From NCBI GenBank assembly GCA_041745535.1, contig JBGTIS010000167.1, forward strand, positions 1-15,023: 15,023 bases of DNA. Reading direction: 5' to 3'. Under the pieces are notes generated by a model. The model was not told where the DNA came from. It saw nothing but the letters and a program-made list of their open reading frames with translations, and searched no databases. The position numbers and the translations under genes were made by a program. Numbering within the stretch: the stretch's first letter is position 1; the number at the start of each line of letters is the position of its first letter. The stretch is from JBGTIS01 sp041745535 (GTDB lineage: Bacteria; Bacteroidota; Bacteroidia; Cytophagales; Cyclobacteriaceae). Positions 14,536-15,023 of this stretch are shown one piece after another.

Positions 14536-15023
14536 ATTATAAATTATTTTTCATAAGGCTCTGATTTTCCGCATTATAAAAACAGTTAAATCTTGATTAT
14601 GTAATAGCCATCTTGTCGCTAAAGACTTGAATTTTGCGATCATCCACAGATACTAAGTTACTATAAACTTGGAGTAATTATTGGTTTAATGCCGAAAGGC
14701 TTTGTATATTTTTTGAGATCCAGGCTAATCATTTTTTATTAAGGAAAAATCACCAAGAATTTTATAATTTTCCGTATAAAATACACAAAAGTCTAATGTC
14801 TAAGGCAAGGTTTGTATTCTTTTAAAAACCTATCTTACATTTAACTGTTCCTGTCTCTGGCATCCTACTCATAAAATTCTTGAAAATTACATTAACTTGT
14901 ACAGTTCAGTTTCAATTGGGCATTAATTCTGCTTACATTTTTTCTACTTTTTACAATTGGTAAAAAGAAATAGGTCAGAATTTTTACAGTAATTTTTAGA
15001 ACTTGTATTGACCATCCGGTTGG
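14536..15023. other. 488-nt AT-rich stretch with no gene seen
   Basis: No open frame of useful length, tRNA or rRNA signature was found on either strand. The one clear structure is a perfect 8-bp hairpin, CTTTTTAC at 14947-14954 and GTAAAAAG at 14960-14967, with loop AATTG. A weak GCC-GAAA-GGC stem at 14691-14700 precedes a T-rich run. The stretch probably holds the 3' region of the M16 gene and the leader of a gene beyond the window. Confidence 0.6.

Noticed and set aside
14691..14716. GCC-GAAA-GGC stem followed by a T-rich run, like a terminator
   Set aside because: Only three contiguous base pairs, with a mismatch next to them, and it is about 150 nt from the nearest stop codon.

Overview
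The window looks like chromosomal DNA from a Bacteroidota member, most likely order Cytophagales. The evidence is a type IX secretion (Por) C-terminal sorting domain on a PKD-repeat protein, a Bacteroidota-type TonB, A-rich leaders without Shine-Dalgarno sequences, several TAnnTTTG-like -7 elements, and an AT-rich base composition. The placement is from motif recognition only; no search was run.

Layout. 1-1398: 3' end of a secreted PKD/CARDB-like surface protein with a sorting domain. 1533-2036: Lrp/AsnC regulator. 2285-2824: PyrR-like phosphoribosyltransferase, which meets, 3 nt apart, the convergent gene for a 2-oxoacid dehydrogenase E2 subunit (4168-2828, minus). 4357-4890: a small exported protein that looks like an amidohydrolase with its catalytic barrel missing. 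7717-5036 (minus): alaS. 7888-8862: membrane-anchored M23 peptidase, divergent from alaS and ending in a clear terminator. 9072-11646: menD-menB, translationally overlapping, for menaquinone synthesis, also ending in a terminator. 11787-13034: a PadR regulator followed by a TonB protein fused to the prefix domain usually found on PadR-linked ABC permeases, then a terminator. 13237-14535: an M16-family protein that has lost the zinc motif. 14536-15023: no gene seen.

Most of the window is housekeeping: translation (alaS), menaquinone (menD, menB), 2-oxoacid oxidation (E2), and cell wall (M23). The accessory parts are the two intergenic palindromic repeats (2104-2153 and 4903-4988), the barrel-less amidohydrolase, and the PadR/TonB unit. 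The PadR/TonB unit is the best candidate for something undescribed. A complete TonB sequence, which would normally start at residue 76, is joined in frame to a permease prefix domain. It lies behind a PadR gene whose leader carries an exact 24-bp direct repeat, an enclosing 10-bp inverted repeat and a five-codon ORF overlapping the padR start. This suggests a PadR-regulated energy transducer for outer-membrane transport, but that is inference from domain content and context.
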